DNA of 64,000 bases from UBA5314 sp964635975 (GCA_964635975.1 CAZWPO010000006.1:62001-126000); one strand, 5' to 3'. Counted from the stretch's first letter, positions 33,865 through 43,122 are shown. Numbers and translations: made by a program. The notes: generated from the sequence alone by a model not told the origin.

Positions 33865-36800
33865 TTGAGGAGAAACAGAAAGGCTTTTGAGCACATAGTA
33901 ATGGTGCTTACATTATTGATGTTTTGTTGGACATCTATGCTGTCAAGCAGTATTCAACCGGTTCAGGCCGAAGACAGCTCGCTGCCCGATAAAGCCATAG
34001 ATTTTATTAAGACAGATTACCAGAATAACGGAGCAGAAAATGATTTAAGCATCCATTACCCTTATGTAGCCTATGTTCTGGATTTGGCAGGAGCGGATTG
34101 GGAAGAGTGGGAGCATAACGGAATTGCACTGGAAGATGCAGTAAATGGCATAGTCGATGCAGATATTAGCAATAGCTCGGCTCCTGTCAAGTACATTGCT
34201 CAAGACCTGATCCTAATGCAGGCTATTGGTGATGCTACCCGGGTAAGCCAACTGGAAAGTATTCTCCGGACTCGACAGTGCCAGGACGGTTCCTTTCAGG
34301 ATGACACCAACGCTTTCAGCATTATTCCCGCCTATGAACTGTTGGGACGAGCGGATAAACTGAGTATTGTCGATACTGTTTATGCTCAGACCTATATTCT
34401 GGACCAGCAAGCCGACAACGGGGCCTGGACCAGAGACTGGGCGGATTTCATGGAGACATCTCAGGCAGTCCGCGCGCTCAACTATCTGGCCCCTGCAGCC
34501 GCACCCGATTCCACGGTCGGGCAGGCAGTTGCAGAAGGCTGCAGCTGGATGCAGGACCAGCAGCAAAGCGGCGGTAGTTTTAAGACCACCTTTGACGATG
34601 CTCTGGTTGATACAGCGGAGGCGATAGCCACGCAAAAAGCCTTGGGACTGGATCCCGCCAGTGCCTGGACCAGCGGCGGCAATAGCGCGGTTGATTATCT
34701 TACCAGTAGCTCACTAAATTCTGACGGCAGTTTTGGCGAAAGTAAGAATGTAACGGATGCCGCCTGGGCATTGGATAGCTTTACGCTCCTGGGCATCAAT
34801 CCCTCCGGTGGCGGCGGGGGCGGCTCTCCAACCGAGGTCAGCGTCCGCGTACAGGTGGAGGGTGCTGCCGGCAACCTGGCCGATGCTACGGTGGATGTTA
34901 GCGGAACAGCCCTGGATGCTTTAAGTACGGCAGTGGGCAGCGACCAGGTAGCAGCACCGGGCGGATTCGTTACCAGCATCAAGGGTGAAAGCGGCCAGCC
35001 CGGAGCGGCTCCGGACACCGACACGGCCTGGTTTTTCTACGCTATACGCGATGGCTCCATAGACCCGGCATCATTGAGCTGTGGAGCCGGCAGTTACAAT
35101 GTTGAGGAAGGCGACCATATAGTCTTCTACATAGGCGCCTATGGACACACTACCTATGCGCCCAAGACCTATTTCCCGATAGTAAGCATATCCCCTCAGT
35201 CTGCTTCGGCGGGTCAGACCCTGACCATCAATATTAGCGCTCAAAAATACGACTGGTCAAGCGGCCTGCAGGACCTGGACAGTGTCGAGGCGGCAGAGAT
35301 TGGCGACTATGCGGTAGAAGCCAATGGAAGCACTTACACCAGCCAGTACGGCCAGGTGACTATTCCTGATGCAGCCGAGGGAAGCTTGAGCTTAAGCATT
35401 ACCAACTACAATACCGCAGGCTACCCCAATATCGTTGCCCATAGAGATGCCATTGATGTAGCGGCAGCAGTTGCTGCCAGCGTCCGCGTACAGGTGGAGG
35501 GAGCTGCCAGCAACCTGGCCGATGCTACGTTAGACGTTAGCGGAACAGCCCTGGATGCTTTAAGTACGGCAGTGGGCAGCGACCAGGTGGTCGCGCCGGG
35601 TGGATTCGTTACCAGCATCAAGGGTGAAAGCGGCCAGACCGGAGCGGCTCCGGACACCGACACGGCCTGGTTTTTCTACGCTATACGCGATGGCTCCATA
35701 GACCCGGCATCATTGAGCTGTGGAGCCGGCAGTTACAATGTTGAGGAAGGCGACCATATAGTCTTCTACATAGGCGCCTATGGACACACTACCTATGCGC
35801 CCAAGACCTATTTCCCGATAGTAAGCATATCCCCTCAGTCTGCTTCGGCGGGTCAGACCCTGACCATCAATATTAGCGCTCAAAAATACGACTGGTCAAG
35901 CGGCCTGCAGGACCTGGACAGTGTCGAGGCGGCAGAGATTGGCGACTATGCGTTAGAAGCCAATGGAAACACTTATACCAGCCAGTACGGCCAGGTGACT
36001 ATTCCCAATCTGACTGAAGGAACTTTAGACTACAGCATCACCAACTACAATTTAGAAGGCTATCCTGATGTTGTCCCTTCCCGGGGAAGCATAAGCGTGG
36101 CTGCTAAAAGCGGCGGCGGCAGCATCACTGATGAATTTTGGGTGGGGGTTGCGGTAGTGGACAAAACCGGGGAACTGTTATTCGGACCTGATTATGTAAC
36201 CATACCGTCAACTTCCGAGTGGGGTACCACCGTTCTTGGAACACTGGACGCTACTGGATTATCCTATACTACATCTAGCAAGCATTCGGGATTCGTAAAT
36301 TCCATAGCCGGGCAGCCTAACAGCGGGCAGCAGGGATGGATGTTTACGCTAAATGACACATTAATTATGAATTCGGCCAGTGATGTTCCCGTCTCAAGCG
36401 GCGACAGAGTAATCTGGTATTACAGCCAGGACATCGACCAGGCCGCTCCGACATGGTCCGGATTAAGCTCCGGACTGATAATAGCTCCGACCCAGGTAAA
36501 TGACACTACCGGCAAAGCTGACGTTGATCCAGCTGCCGGAGGAACTGTTGGGCAGGGAACAGATGCTCGGGTTATCATTCCTGAAGGTGCCTTATCGGGC
36601 AGCAGTCCTGTTCAGGTAGCGGTGGTCATGCTGGCAACTCCTCCGCCAGCACCCTCTGGATTTTTGTTCCTCGGCCAGGCTTATGAATTCACTATTGATG
36701 GGAATCAAATCTATTCGTTTAATAAACCTGTTACACTGAGCTTTACTTTCGATTCTACAAGTCTGCTTCCCGGGCAAAAACCGGCCATTCATTACTATGA

Positions 36801-37479
36801 CTCCGCAGCTTCCAAGTGGGTCGAGCTGGGCGGGACGGTGTCCGGAAACAAGATAGAAGTATCGGTTGACCACTTTACCCGCTTTGCCGTTCTAGTGAAG
36901 GAGGCGCAGGTACTGGCGCCTTTGACACCTGTTCAAAAATTCAGCGATTTAAGCGAGCAGCACTGGGCTAAACCGGCCATCGATACATTAATAGAAAAAG
37001 GTGCTATCAGTGGATATTCCGACGGAAGCTTTAAGCCGGAAAACCATATCACCAGGGCGGAATTCGTTTCCATCCTGAATAAAGCTCTGCAGTTGCCTGA
37101 CTACAACCCTTTAACACCTGGATTCAGCGATGTTTCAACTCAGGACTGGTTCTACGGGTCAGTTGAGAACGCGGTTCATGCCGGAATCATAGCGGGCTAT
37201 GGCCAGCGCTTTAATCCAGAACAGGAGATAAGCAGGGAGGAATTGGCAGTTATTCTGGTGAACGCTCTCGGCAAGAGCGATGAAGCCCGGGCCAGTATGA
37301 ATGATAAGACCGGCTTCGTAGATGATGCAACTATCTCTAGCTGGTCAAGGGGTTTCGTGGTTAAGGCGGTTGATAATAACTTGCTAAAAGGCTACCTGGA
37401 CAACAGCTTCAATCCGCAGGGCAAAGCCACTCGGGCCGAAGCTTGCGTAACTATCTTGAATTTGTTGAATATGGTTTAA
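33865..37479 (+). CDS. S-layer-anchored transcobalamin-like protein (alpha/alpha domain, three DUF4430 domains, three SLH domains)
   Basis: This 1204-residue surface protein has a signal peptide that ends near residue 35 (PVQA). Residues about 37-315 form a terpenoid-cyclase/prenyltransferase-like alpha/alpha domain with repeats such as CQDGSFQDD, NGAWTRDW and SDGSFGES. Two almost identical modules start near residues 324 and 537, each with a DUF4430 domain (DTAWFFYAIRDGSID) plus a beta-rich part. A third DUF4430 starts near 752 (GWMFTLNDTLIMN). A ZU5-like beta segment and three SLH repeats (from about 1026) follow. Alpha/alpha plus DUF4430 is the layout of animal transcobalamin and intrinsic factor, so corrinoid binding is inferred, supported by the riboswitches. 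It starts with TTG at 33865 behind AGGAGGAGGG. Confidence 0.9.
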   Translation: MRRNRKAFEHIVMVLTLLMFCWTSMLSSSIQPVQAEDSSLPDKAIDFIKTDYQNNGAENDLSIHYPYVAYVLDLAGADWEEWEHNGIALEDAVNGIVDADISNSSAPVKYIAQDLILMQAIGDATRVSQLESILRTRQCQDGSFQDDTNAFSIIPAYELLGRADKLSIVDTVYAQTYILDQQADNGAWTRDWADFMETSQAVRALNYLAPAAAPDSTVGQAVAEGCSWMQDQQQSGGSFKTTFDDALVDTAEAIATQKALGLDPASAWTSGGNSAVDYLTSSSLNSDGSFGESKNVTDAAWALDSFTLLGINPSGGGGGGSPTEVSVRVQVEGAAGNLADATVDVSGTALDALSTAVGSDQVAAPGGFVTSIKGESGQPGAAPDTDTAWFFYAIRDGSIDPASLSCGAGSYNVEEGDHIVFYIGAYGHTTYAPKTYFPIVSISPQSASAGQTLTINISAQKYDWSSGLQDLDSVEAAEIGDYAVEANGSTYTSQYGQVTIPDAAEGSLSLSITNYNTAGYPNIVAHRDAIDVAAAVAASVRVQVEGAASNLADATLDVSGTALDALSTAVGSDQVVAPGGFVTSIKGESGQTGAAPDTDTAWFFYAIRDGSIDPASLSCGAGSYNVEEGDHIVFYIGAYGHTTYAPKTYFPIVSISPQSASAGQTLTINISAQKYDWSSGLQDLDSVEAAEIGDYALEANGNTYTSQYGQVTIPNLTEGTLDYSITNYNLEGYPDVVPSRGSISVAAKSGGGSITDEFWVGVAVVDKTGELLFGPDYVTIPSTSEWGTTVLGTLDATGLSYTTSSKHSGFVNSIAGQPNSGQQGWMFTLNDTLIMNSASDVPVSSGDRVIWYYSQDIDQAAPTWSGLSSGLIIAPTQVNDTTGKADVDPAAGGTVGQGTDARVIIPEGALSGSSPVQVAVVMLATPPPAPSGFLFLGQAYEFTIDGNQIYSFNKPVTLSFTFDSTSLLPGQKPAIHYYDSAASKWVELGGTVSGNKIEVSVDHFTRFAVLVKEAQVLAPLTPVQKFSDLSEQHWAKPAIDTLIEKGAISGYSDGSFKPENHITRAEFVSILNKALQLPDYNPLTPGFSDVSTQDWFYGSVENAVHAGIIAGYGQRFNPEQEISREELAVILVNALGKSDEARASMNDKTGFVDDATISSWSRGFVVKAVDNNLLKGYLDNSFNPQGKATRAEACVTILNLLNMV
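34841..35368 (+). repeat. internal direct repeat, unit 1
   Basis: About 528 bp repeated at 35480-36007 (offset 639 bp, 213 codons). By eye there are roughly 15 differences, and none at all across 35000-35313. The unit encodes a DUF4430 domain and part of the following beta-rich region. Confidence 0.9.
35480..36007 (+). repeat. internal direct repeat, unit 2
   Basis: Second copy of the 528-bp unit. Positions 35639-35952 are identical to 35000-35313. Differences cluster at both ends, which points to recent duplication or gene conversion. Confidence 0.9.
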
Positions 37480-37569
37480 AATTAACCAATATGAACCTCT
37501 CCTTATTATCGGGAGGGGGATAAAAACTAGCTCCCTCCCGATTACTATTTTTATAAAAAGGAGATTTGT

Positions 37570-38217
37570 ATGAAAAAGCCCCAAATGATATTCCTGCTGC
37601 TGGTGCTGCTTTTGGCACTATTAATTCCGGCGGTCTATTGGAGTGGAACCGGAACCAATACCGTCCCCCAGCCGGAACAGCAGATGAGCGAAGGCTCTAT
37701 ATCACCAGTTGATTCAGGAGACAAAGCCGCTCCTTCTCCCGATGTACAGACGGATAGCGGGGAAAAGGCGGCAGATGTTCCTGAAAAGCAGCCGGCTTCT
37801 GACTCCGGTACCTCAAACAGTAACAATGATGCGGGTAAATCCCCTGAAGCCAAGCCGGGAGATACTGCACAGTCATTAGCCGGTACCAGGGTGGCCGTGG
37901 CAGTTGTCGGTAAAAACGGGGAAATATTATTTGGCCCGGCTGATATAAAACTGGCCCCGGATAAGCCTGCCAATGCCTTGAGCGTTCTAGCCGCCACCGG
38001 ACTACCGTATATAATGTCCACCAGGTTTCCGGATCTGGTTATTTCTATAGCCGGGCAGGAGAACCTTGGTGGGTCTGGCTGGATGTACAAGGTAAATAAT
38101 GAGATTGCCAGCGTAGCGGCACCTAAAAAGCCGGTTTGTGCGGGAGACCGTGTAATATGGTGGTATAGCTCAAGCTTGGATGCCCCCTCGCCCCAATGGG
38201 AAAGTTTAGCGAAATAG
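37570..38217 (+). CDS. membrane-anchored DUF4430 (transcobalamin-like C-terminal domain) protein
   Basis: This 215-residue protein has an N-terminal membrane anchor (about residues 6-26, FLLLVLLLALLIPAVYW) and a Pro/Ser/Asp/Lys-rich spacer of about 75 residues. A single DUF4430 domain follows (about 107-212), with VAVAVVGKNGEILFGPA, SIAGQENLGGSGWMYKVNN and GDRVIWWYSSSLD. The domain resembles the third DUF4430 of the preceding surface protein. It could take corrinoid from the S-layer protein and hand it to the ECF transporter encoded next; this is inference. AAGGAG precedes the ATG. Its end overlaps the frame leading into the T-component gene. Confidence 0.85.
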   Translation: MKKPQMIFLLLVLLLALLIPAVYWSGTGTNTVPQPEQQMSEGSISPVDSGDKAAPSPDVQTDSGEKAADVPEKQPASDSGTSNSNNDAGKSPEAKPGDTAQSLAGTRVAVAVVGKNGEILFGPADIKLAPDKPANALSVLAATGLPYIMSTRFPDLVISIAGQENLGGSGWMYKVNNEIASVAAPKKPVCAGDRVIWWYSSSLDAPSPQWESLAK

Positions 38218-38240
38218 AACGAGCAATGGAGGCAGGCAAG

Positions 38241-39170
38241 ATGCTGAAGGCCCTGGCTTACGAAGAAAAGGATGTGCTTTTGCAAAACATTCACCCCCTG
38301 GTGTTGATGCTGCTTTTAAGCGCATTACTATTGCCAGCCTTGCTTTTTAGCAACCCGATATTTTTGACCGGCGTTTTCTTTATCACCATACTGGCTATCC
38401 TGGTTTCACGGTCCTTTGCCAAATGCGAGTTCTATCTTACCGGCGGCTTGTGGATGGCCGTGCTGCTCATCATCGTCAATGCCCTGGTCTCCCATAACGG
38501 TCAAACTGTCATCTGGCACGGCCCGCTTGTTCCCCTGCTGGGAAGGCTGGATATCTGCCTGGAGGCAGTATGTTATGGAGCGGTAATAGGAATGCGCCTG
38601 TTGATTATATTACTTGTATTTGCTTTATATAATTCCATGATGCACCCCGATAGGATCATGAGCCTTTTTTCCCGGGTCGCCTCCAAATCAGCTTTGATCC
38701 TGTCCTTATCCACAAGAATGCTGCCCGCGGTAGCCCGGGACCTCACCGCGGCAATGGAAGTGCAGCAAATGAGAGGGGTGGATTTTCATTCCGGCGGTAT
38801 TTTCGAGCGTATGAGGAAGTATTCCTGGCTGCTTAATATTGTCCTGGTATCCTCCCTGGAAGGATCTCTCATGACGGCCGAAGCCATTCAGGCGCGTGCT
38901 TATGGCATGGGTCCCCGTTCTTCTTACAGGCGATTTATGTTAAGACCCAGAGACCATTTTTGCTGTCTGGCCAGCATCCTGGTTATTGTATTTACGATCT
39001 GCGTCAAGGTGAAAGGGTATGGCGATTATATTTTCTACCCCCGTCTGGGAGCCTTAACCGGAAACAGTCTGGAACTATTGTGCTTCGGACTGATCATACT
39101 GCCTGTTCTGCTGGTTGTTGCTATGGGATGGGGGTGGAATCATTGTCAAGGATTGAGATCAAGGATGTAA
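38241..39170 (+). CDS. ecfT: ECF transporter transmembrane T component
   Basis: This protein of about 309 residues has five or so membrane helices and the two coupling motifs of EcfT: MEVQQMRGVDF and AEAIQARAYGMG, each with the Ala-Arg-Gly type signature that docks in the ATPases. It links the S component to ATP hydrolysis. GGAGG (38228-38232) lies 8 bases before the ATG at 38241; the ATG at 38196, inside the previous gene, has no SD. Its end overlaps the ATPase gene by 28 bp. It belongs to the riboswitch-controlled operon. Confidence 0.9.
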   Translation: MLKALAYEEKDVLLQNIHPLVLMLLLSALLLPALLFSNPIFLTGVFFITILAILVSRSFAKCEFYLTGGLWMAVLLIIVNALVSHNGQTVIWHGPLVPLLGRLDICLEAVCYGAVIGMRLLIILLVFALYNSMMHPDRIMSLFSRVASKSALILSLSTRMLPAVARDLTAAMEVQQMRGVDFHSGGIFERMRKYSWLLNIVLVSSLEGSLMTAEAIQARAYGMGPRSSYRRFMLRPRDHFCCLASILVIVFTICVKVKGYGDYIFYPRLGALTGNSLELLCFGLIILPVLLVVAMGWGWNHCQGLRSRM

Positions 39171-40846
39171 GTTATTATTACCCGGGAAACCAGTTGCCGG
39201 CGCTTAAGAATATCAATTTCTCCCTGGGGGATGGAAAGTTTCTGCTGCTGGCAGGCGGGACCGGATCTGGTAAATCGTCACTGGCACGGATCCTGGCTGG
39301 CTTGATTCCCGATTTTTATGGCGGGAAATTCAAGGGGAAGGTATTTTTCGACGGAAGGGAACTCCGGGAGACAGAACGTCGTTTATTATACTCCAGGGTC
39401 GGTATGGTGTTTCAAGATCCGGAGAAGCAACTGGTTATGACATCAGTGGAAGCCGAAATCGCTTTTGGTTTGGAGAACCTCGGACTGGATCGCCAGGAAA
39501 TGTTTCGCCGCGTTGCCGAGGTTATGAGTTTTCTTGATTTATCATATCTGAAGAAAGAATTCACGGCCAATCTTTCCGGCGGGCAAAAGCAAAAAGTGGC
39601 TTTGGCTGCCATACTGGCCATGCAACCCGACATTCTTATTCTGGATGAACCCACCTCCCAACTGGACCCTATGAATGCAGAAGAGTTCCTTAACCTGGTC
39701 GAGCGCTTGAATAAGGAATTGGGATACACAGTGCTCCTGATTGAACAGCGTTTGGAAAGGTGCATCCACCTGGCGGATCGCCTGGTTCTAATGGATAAGG
39801 GAGAAATCATCTGCAATAAACCGGCAGCCGAAGCCATCCGCTGGCAGGTGGCCAATAGGCAGCCCTTCATACCCCCGGTAGCCCGTTTTTTTGCGTTGCT
39901 TGACTATCCTGCCATTCCCTTAACGGTAAAGGAAGGGCGTAAAGAGTTGCATGACATATTAGCTTCTCAAGCCTCGTTCATGTATTCTCATCCATCCTCC
40001 CCTGCCCGGCCTGGCCGCAGCAAGATAAAAAAAGCCGGCCGCATCACCCCGGTTCTGGAGGCGGTAGATATGTGGTTCACTTACCCCAAGGGCCGGGAGG
40101 CTGTAAAGGGAATCAGTCTAAAGGTTAATCCGGGAGATTTTGCGGTGATTATGGGGGGAAACGCTGCCGGTAAGACTACCGTTCTAAAATTATCCGCCGG
40201 CTTGTTAAAACCAGACCGGGGCAGGATTTTGCTTAAAGGAATAGATACCAGAGCAGCTGCCTTGCCTGATCTTGCCCGGCATATCGGCTACCTGTCCCAG
40301 AATCCCAATGATTATCTTTTTCAAGATACGGTTGAGGATGAACTTCTCTTTACCATGAGGAATTTCGGGCTTGAAGATCGTGGGATGGTGGACTCCACCT
40401 TAAGTAAACTGGGATTGGAGGGCGTAAGCAAAATGAACCCCCGGGATTTAAGTGGCGGAGAACGCCAGCGAACAGCCCTGGCATCGGTGCTGGTTTCCCA
40501 GCCCGATCTGCTCCTGTTAGACGAGCCGACGCGGGGCATTGACTGTATTCTGAAGAGTGAACTCGGCACCATGCTAAAAGAATTAAATCGCCAGGGCATG
40601 ACCATTGTGATGGTAACCCATGATGTGGAATTTGCTGTAGAATACGCTAGTCGCATCGTTCTTCTATTTGACGGACAGATCGCCAGTGATGGCTCAACTC
40701 GTCAGGTACTGAGTGCTTCTCTGTTCTATTCTCCCCAGATGGCCAGATTGTTCAAGGACTTCGCCAACGGCGTGATGACAGTAAAAGACGCCATCGATAT
40801 AATGAATGCAGGGGGTGAAGTCTTTGAGCTTCAGGGCCCCCAATAG
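39143..40846 (+). CDS. fused ECF transporter ATPase (A and A' in one chain)
   Basis: This 567-residue double ABC ATPase has first-half Walker A GGTGSGKSSLARILAG, signature LSGGQKQKVALAAIL and Walker B ILILDEPTSQLD. In the second half Walker A is GGNAAGKTTVLKLSAG, the signature LSGGERQRTALASVL and Walker B LLLLDEPTRGID. In many Firmicutes the two ATPases are separate genes; here they are fused, with a linker near residues 280-310. I prefer TTG at 39143, six bases after GGGGGTG; ATG at 39128 is the alternative. It powers the corrinoid ECF importer predicted here. Confidence 0.92.
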   Translation: MSRIEIKDVSYYYPGNQLPALKNINFSLGDGKFLLLAGGTGSGKSSLARILAGLIPDFYGGKFKGKVFFDGRELRETERRLLYSRVGMVFQDPEKQLVMTSVEAEIAFGLENLGLDRQEMFRRVAEVMSFLDLSYLKKEFTANLSGGQKQKVALAAILAMQPDILILDEPTSQLDPMNAEEFLNLVERLNKELGYTVLLIEQRLERCIHLADRLVLMDKGEIICNKPAAEAIRWQVANRQPFIPPVARFFALLDYPAIPLTVKEGRKELHDILASQASFMYSHPSSPARPGRSKIKKAGRITPVLEAVDMWFTYPKGREAVKGISLKVNPGDFAVIMGGNAAGKTTVLKLSAGLLKPDRGRILLKGIDTRAAALPDLARHIGYLSQNPNDYLFQDTVEDELLFTMRNFGLEDRGMVDSTLSKLGLEGVSKMNPRDLSGGERQRTALASVLVSQPDLLLLDEPTRGIDCILKSELGTMLKELNRQGMTIVMVTHDVEFAVEYASRIVLLFDGQIASDGSTRQVLSASLFYSPQMARLFKDFANGVMTVKDAIDIMNAGGEVFELQGPQ

Positions 40847-41552
40847 TCAATTGTTTAAGCCCCTCTCATTTATCTTTGCACCCCTGGTAATACTTGCCAT
40901 ATTATTTTGGAAATACGATTCATTCTTCTCACAAAACTGGGGTTTAACTACTTCAATCATCATTGTTTTATCCCTACTCGCCTTCTATTTTGGCTTTGAA
41001 AACAGTGCTGTCTCCACCCGGGAGATGGGAGTAATTGCAGTGCTTGCAACGATAGCTGCGCTCGGCCGGGTGCCCTTTGCCATTATTCCTGGTGTTCAGC
41101 CTACCACTTTTATCGTGCTGGTGTCCGGTTTTGTTTTTGGTCCACGCGCCGGTTTTATGGTGGGAGCCACGGCGGCTCTGGTTTCCAACTTGTTTTTGGG
41201 GCAGGGACCCTGGACTCCCATTCAGATGCTGGCCTGGGGCTTGGCCGGTGTCAGCGCTGGATTATTAGGAAGGTTTGCTCCTTATATAGGGCGTGCGGGA
41301 ATGTGCATCTTTAGTTTAGTCTGGGGTTATGCTTTCGGATGGCTCATGAACCTGTGGTTTTGGACCTGTTTTGTTCAGCCGCTTACCTGGACGTCCTTTC
41401 TGGCCGCCTATGCTGCCAGCTTCCCGTTCGATACCCTGCATGCCCTGGGCAATATGGCTTTCTATGTGATCTTCGGACCCCAGGTTATTAAGGTGCTGCA
41501 AAGGTTTCAAAGAAAGATGGTCTTTACCATCGAAAATGAATATGAACATTAA
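40824..41552 (+). CDS. ECF transporter substrate-binding S component, predicted corrinoid-specific
   Basis: This 242-residue membrane protein has about six helices: AVSTREMGVIAVLATIAALG, then VPFAIIPGVQPTTFIVLVSG, VFGPRAGFMVGATAALVSN, GPWTPIQMLAWGLAGVSAG. These are the layout and motifs of ECF S components. Substrate specificity is inferred from the cobalamin riboswitches and transcobalamin-like proteins in the same operon, comparable to CbrT-type B12 importers. The preferred start is TTG at 40824, six bases after GGGGGTG, the same arrangement as the ATPase gene. ATG at 40806 is the alternative. It overlaps the ATPase gene by 23 bp. Confidence 0.87.
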   Translation: MSFRAPNSQLFKPLSFIFAPLVILAILFWKYDSFFSQNWGLTTSIIIVLSLLAFYFGFENSAVSTREMGVIAVLATIAALGRVPFAIIPGVQPTTFIVLVSGFVFGPRAGFMVGATAALVSNLFLGQGPWTPIQMLAWGLAGVSAGLLGRFAPYIGRAGMCIFSLVWGYAFGWLMNLWFWTCFVQPLTWTSFLAAYAASFPFDTLHALGNMAFYVIFGPQVIKVLQRFQRKMVFTIENEYEH

Positions 41553-41687
41553 CCAGATAAGCGGGTGAGGAAATGACCCTACAACAACTTATATACGCCA
41601 TCAGGGGCGATACAAAGCGGGCGGCCTAATAACTTCGCCGCCCGCACATGTTCATCGCTTCTTTCCGAATGCAATCATCCCGGCCTT

Positions 41688-42128
41688 TTATATTTTTTCG
41701 ACGGGATCACCCTTTCTAATAGTGCCCCCGGAGACAACTCTGCAGAATAGACCCTCGCCCGGCAAGAGGCTGACCCCGCCATAAGCCCTGGTCACTACAC
41801 TGGGATGATCCTCTTTGCCCAACTGTGACACCTCTAAAATCACATCATCGCCCAGCTTCAACCGGCTTCCTTCCAGAAACTCGGAAAAGTCGAGCCCATC
41901 AATTAAAATATTCTCGGCAAATCCACCCGGCCCGATACTTAAGTTGTTCTCTTGATTGGCTTTAATCACGCTCTGCCAGCTCAGGCAGGTGACCTGGCGG
42001 CCCCAATCGCCTCCGTGGCCGTCATTTTCTATTCCGAAACCTTCTATCACTTTGGCTTCCGGAACTTCTTTCTTTAATTGTCCCCTCTCCGGACTAATCG
42101 ATATTGAATAAATAGTCGCTGTTGCCAT
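41688..42128 (-). CDS. MOSC-domain protein
   Basis: This 146-residue stand-alone MOSC domain shows ENDGHGGDWGRQVTCLSW, GPGGFAENILIDGLDF, LKLGDDVILEVSQLGKE and RVVSGGTIRKGDPVE. MOSC domains act in molybdenum-cofactor sulfuration or transfer; in anaerobes small MOSC proteins accompany molybdopterin genes. No other such gene is nearby. The expected catalytic cysteine may be replaced: only one Cys lies near QVTCLSW and another in LFCRVV. AAAGGA precedes the ATG. It follows the Mrp gene on the same strand. Confidence 0.85.
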   Translation of the reverse strand: MATATIYSISISPERGQLKKEVPEAKVIEGFGIENDGHGGDWGRQVTCLSWQSVIKANQENNLSIGPGGFAENILIDGLDFSEFLEGSRLKLGDDVILEVSQLGKEDHPSVVTRAYGGVSLLPGEGLFCRVVSGGTIRKGDPVEKI

Positions 42129-42187
42129 CAGAAAAATCCTTTCTCATTTGCTGAACTATCTTTTCTTAATCTTTCGATAACCGGAGG

Positions 42188-43027
42188 CTACATCCCTTTG
42201 ATGATATTCCCTTTTATAAAGTTCTCATTGCTCAAGCGGGCGGTAATATTTGCCGCCACAACTTCAAATTCACGAAAACGATATTCCTCAATGCTTCCCT
42301 GGTCCATGGCCTGAGTCATCTTAACATCCCAGGGCAGGCCCCCCAGGAAAGGTATATCCATAATCTTTTCATTTTCACCGGCTTTGGCTTCTCCGAACAG
42401 GGCCAGCTTTTCACCGCAGCACGGGCATATTACCGAATTCATATTCTCGACGACTCCGATGATGGAGGTGCCAACCGCCCGAGCCATTTTAACAGATTTT
42501 TTAACCACCATGCTGACCATATCCTGGGGAGATGTTACAACAACTATGCCGGTGACCGGCATACTCTGCATCACAGTCAAAGGTACATCTCCGGTTCCCG
42601 GCGGTAGATCAACTATTAGATAGTCCAAATCAGCCCAGTTGGTTTCTTCGTAGAACTGCTTTACAGCTCCGGCCAGAAGAGGTCCTCTCCAGACTACCGG
42701 ATCGTCCTCACTGGGCAAGAACATGTTTATCGACACGATCTTAATACCGCTTGAAGTCTGCGGAGGTTCGATTCCGTACTGCGAACTCTGAGGCTTAGCA
42801 TTTTGGAGGCCAAAGGCCCGGGGGATGCTGGGGCCGGTTATGTCGGCATCCAGAATGCCTACAGTGTACCCGTTCCGCTTCAGTTCAACAGCTAGCAGGC
42901 TGCTGACTGTCGACTTGCCCACCCCGCCCTTTCCGCTCATGACGGCGATAATGGTTCCGATATTGTTGAAACATCCGATGAGTGATTTTTCCTGATCCTC
43001 CAGATTGATTTTAACCGCTTTCTCCAC
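42188..43027 (-). CDS. Mrp/NBP35-family Fe-S carrier ATPase
   Basis: This 279-residue Mrp ATPase has Walker A IIAVMSGKGGVGKSTVSSL, DADITGPSIPRAFG, LIVDLPPGTGDVPLTVMQS and the central CxxC (VICPCCGEK) that bridges an Fe-S cluster in the dimer. It probably transfers clusters to apoproteins. The frame is open to 43108, but GGAGG ten bases before the GTG at 43027 sets the start. It follows a DUF134 regulator and precedes a MOSC gene. Unlike the paralogue at 27016 it keeps the CxxC and has no NifX domain. Confidence 0.9.
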   Translation of the reverse strand: MEKAVKINLEDQEKSLIGCFNNIGTIIAVMSGKGGVGKSTVSSLLAVELKRNGYTVGILDADITGPSIPRAFGLQNAKPQSSQYGIEPPQTSSGIKIVSINMFLPSEDDPVVWRGPLLAGAVKQFYEETNWADLDYLIVDLPPGTGDVPLTVMQSMPVTGIVVVTSPQDMVSMVVKKSVKMARAVGTSIIGVVENMNSVICPCCGEKLALFGEAKAGENEKIMDIPFLGGLPWDVKMTQAMDQGSIEEYRFREFEVVAANITARLSNENFIKGNIIKGM

Positions 43028-43122
43028 TGCTGTAATACCTCCATTTTCTTTTGCTATTTGACGGCAAATACTGGCGCCCCTTAAATTGATCCTCAATATA
43101 TGAAGCATACTGAAGACGTTGC

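Noticed and set aside
38960..39142. longer N-terminus for the ECF ATPase
   Set aside because: The stretch overlaps the end of the T component in another frame and shows no ABC-domain homology or SD; family proteins begin at about 39143.
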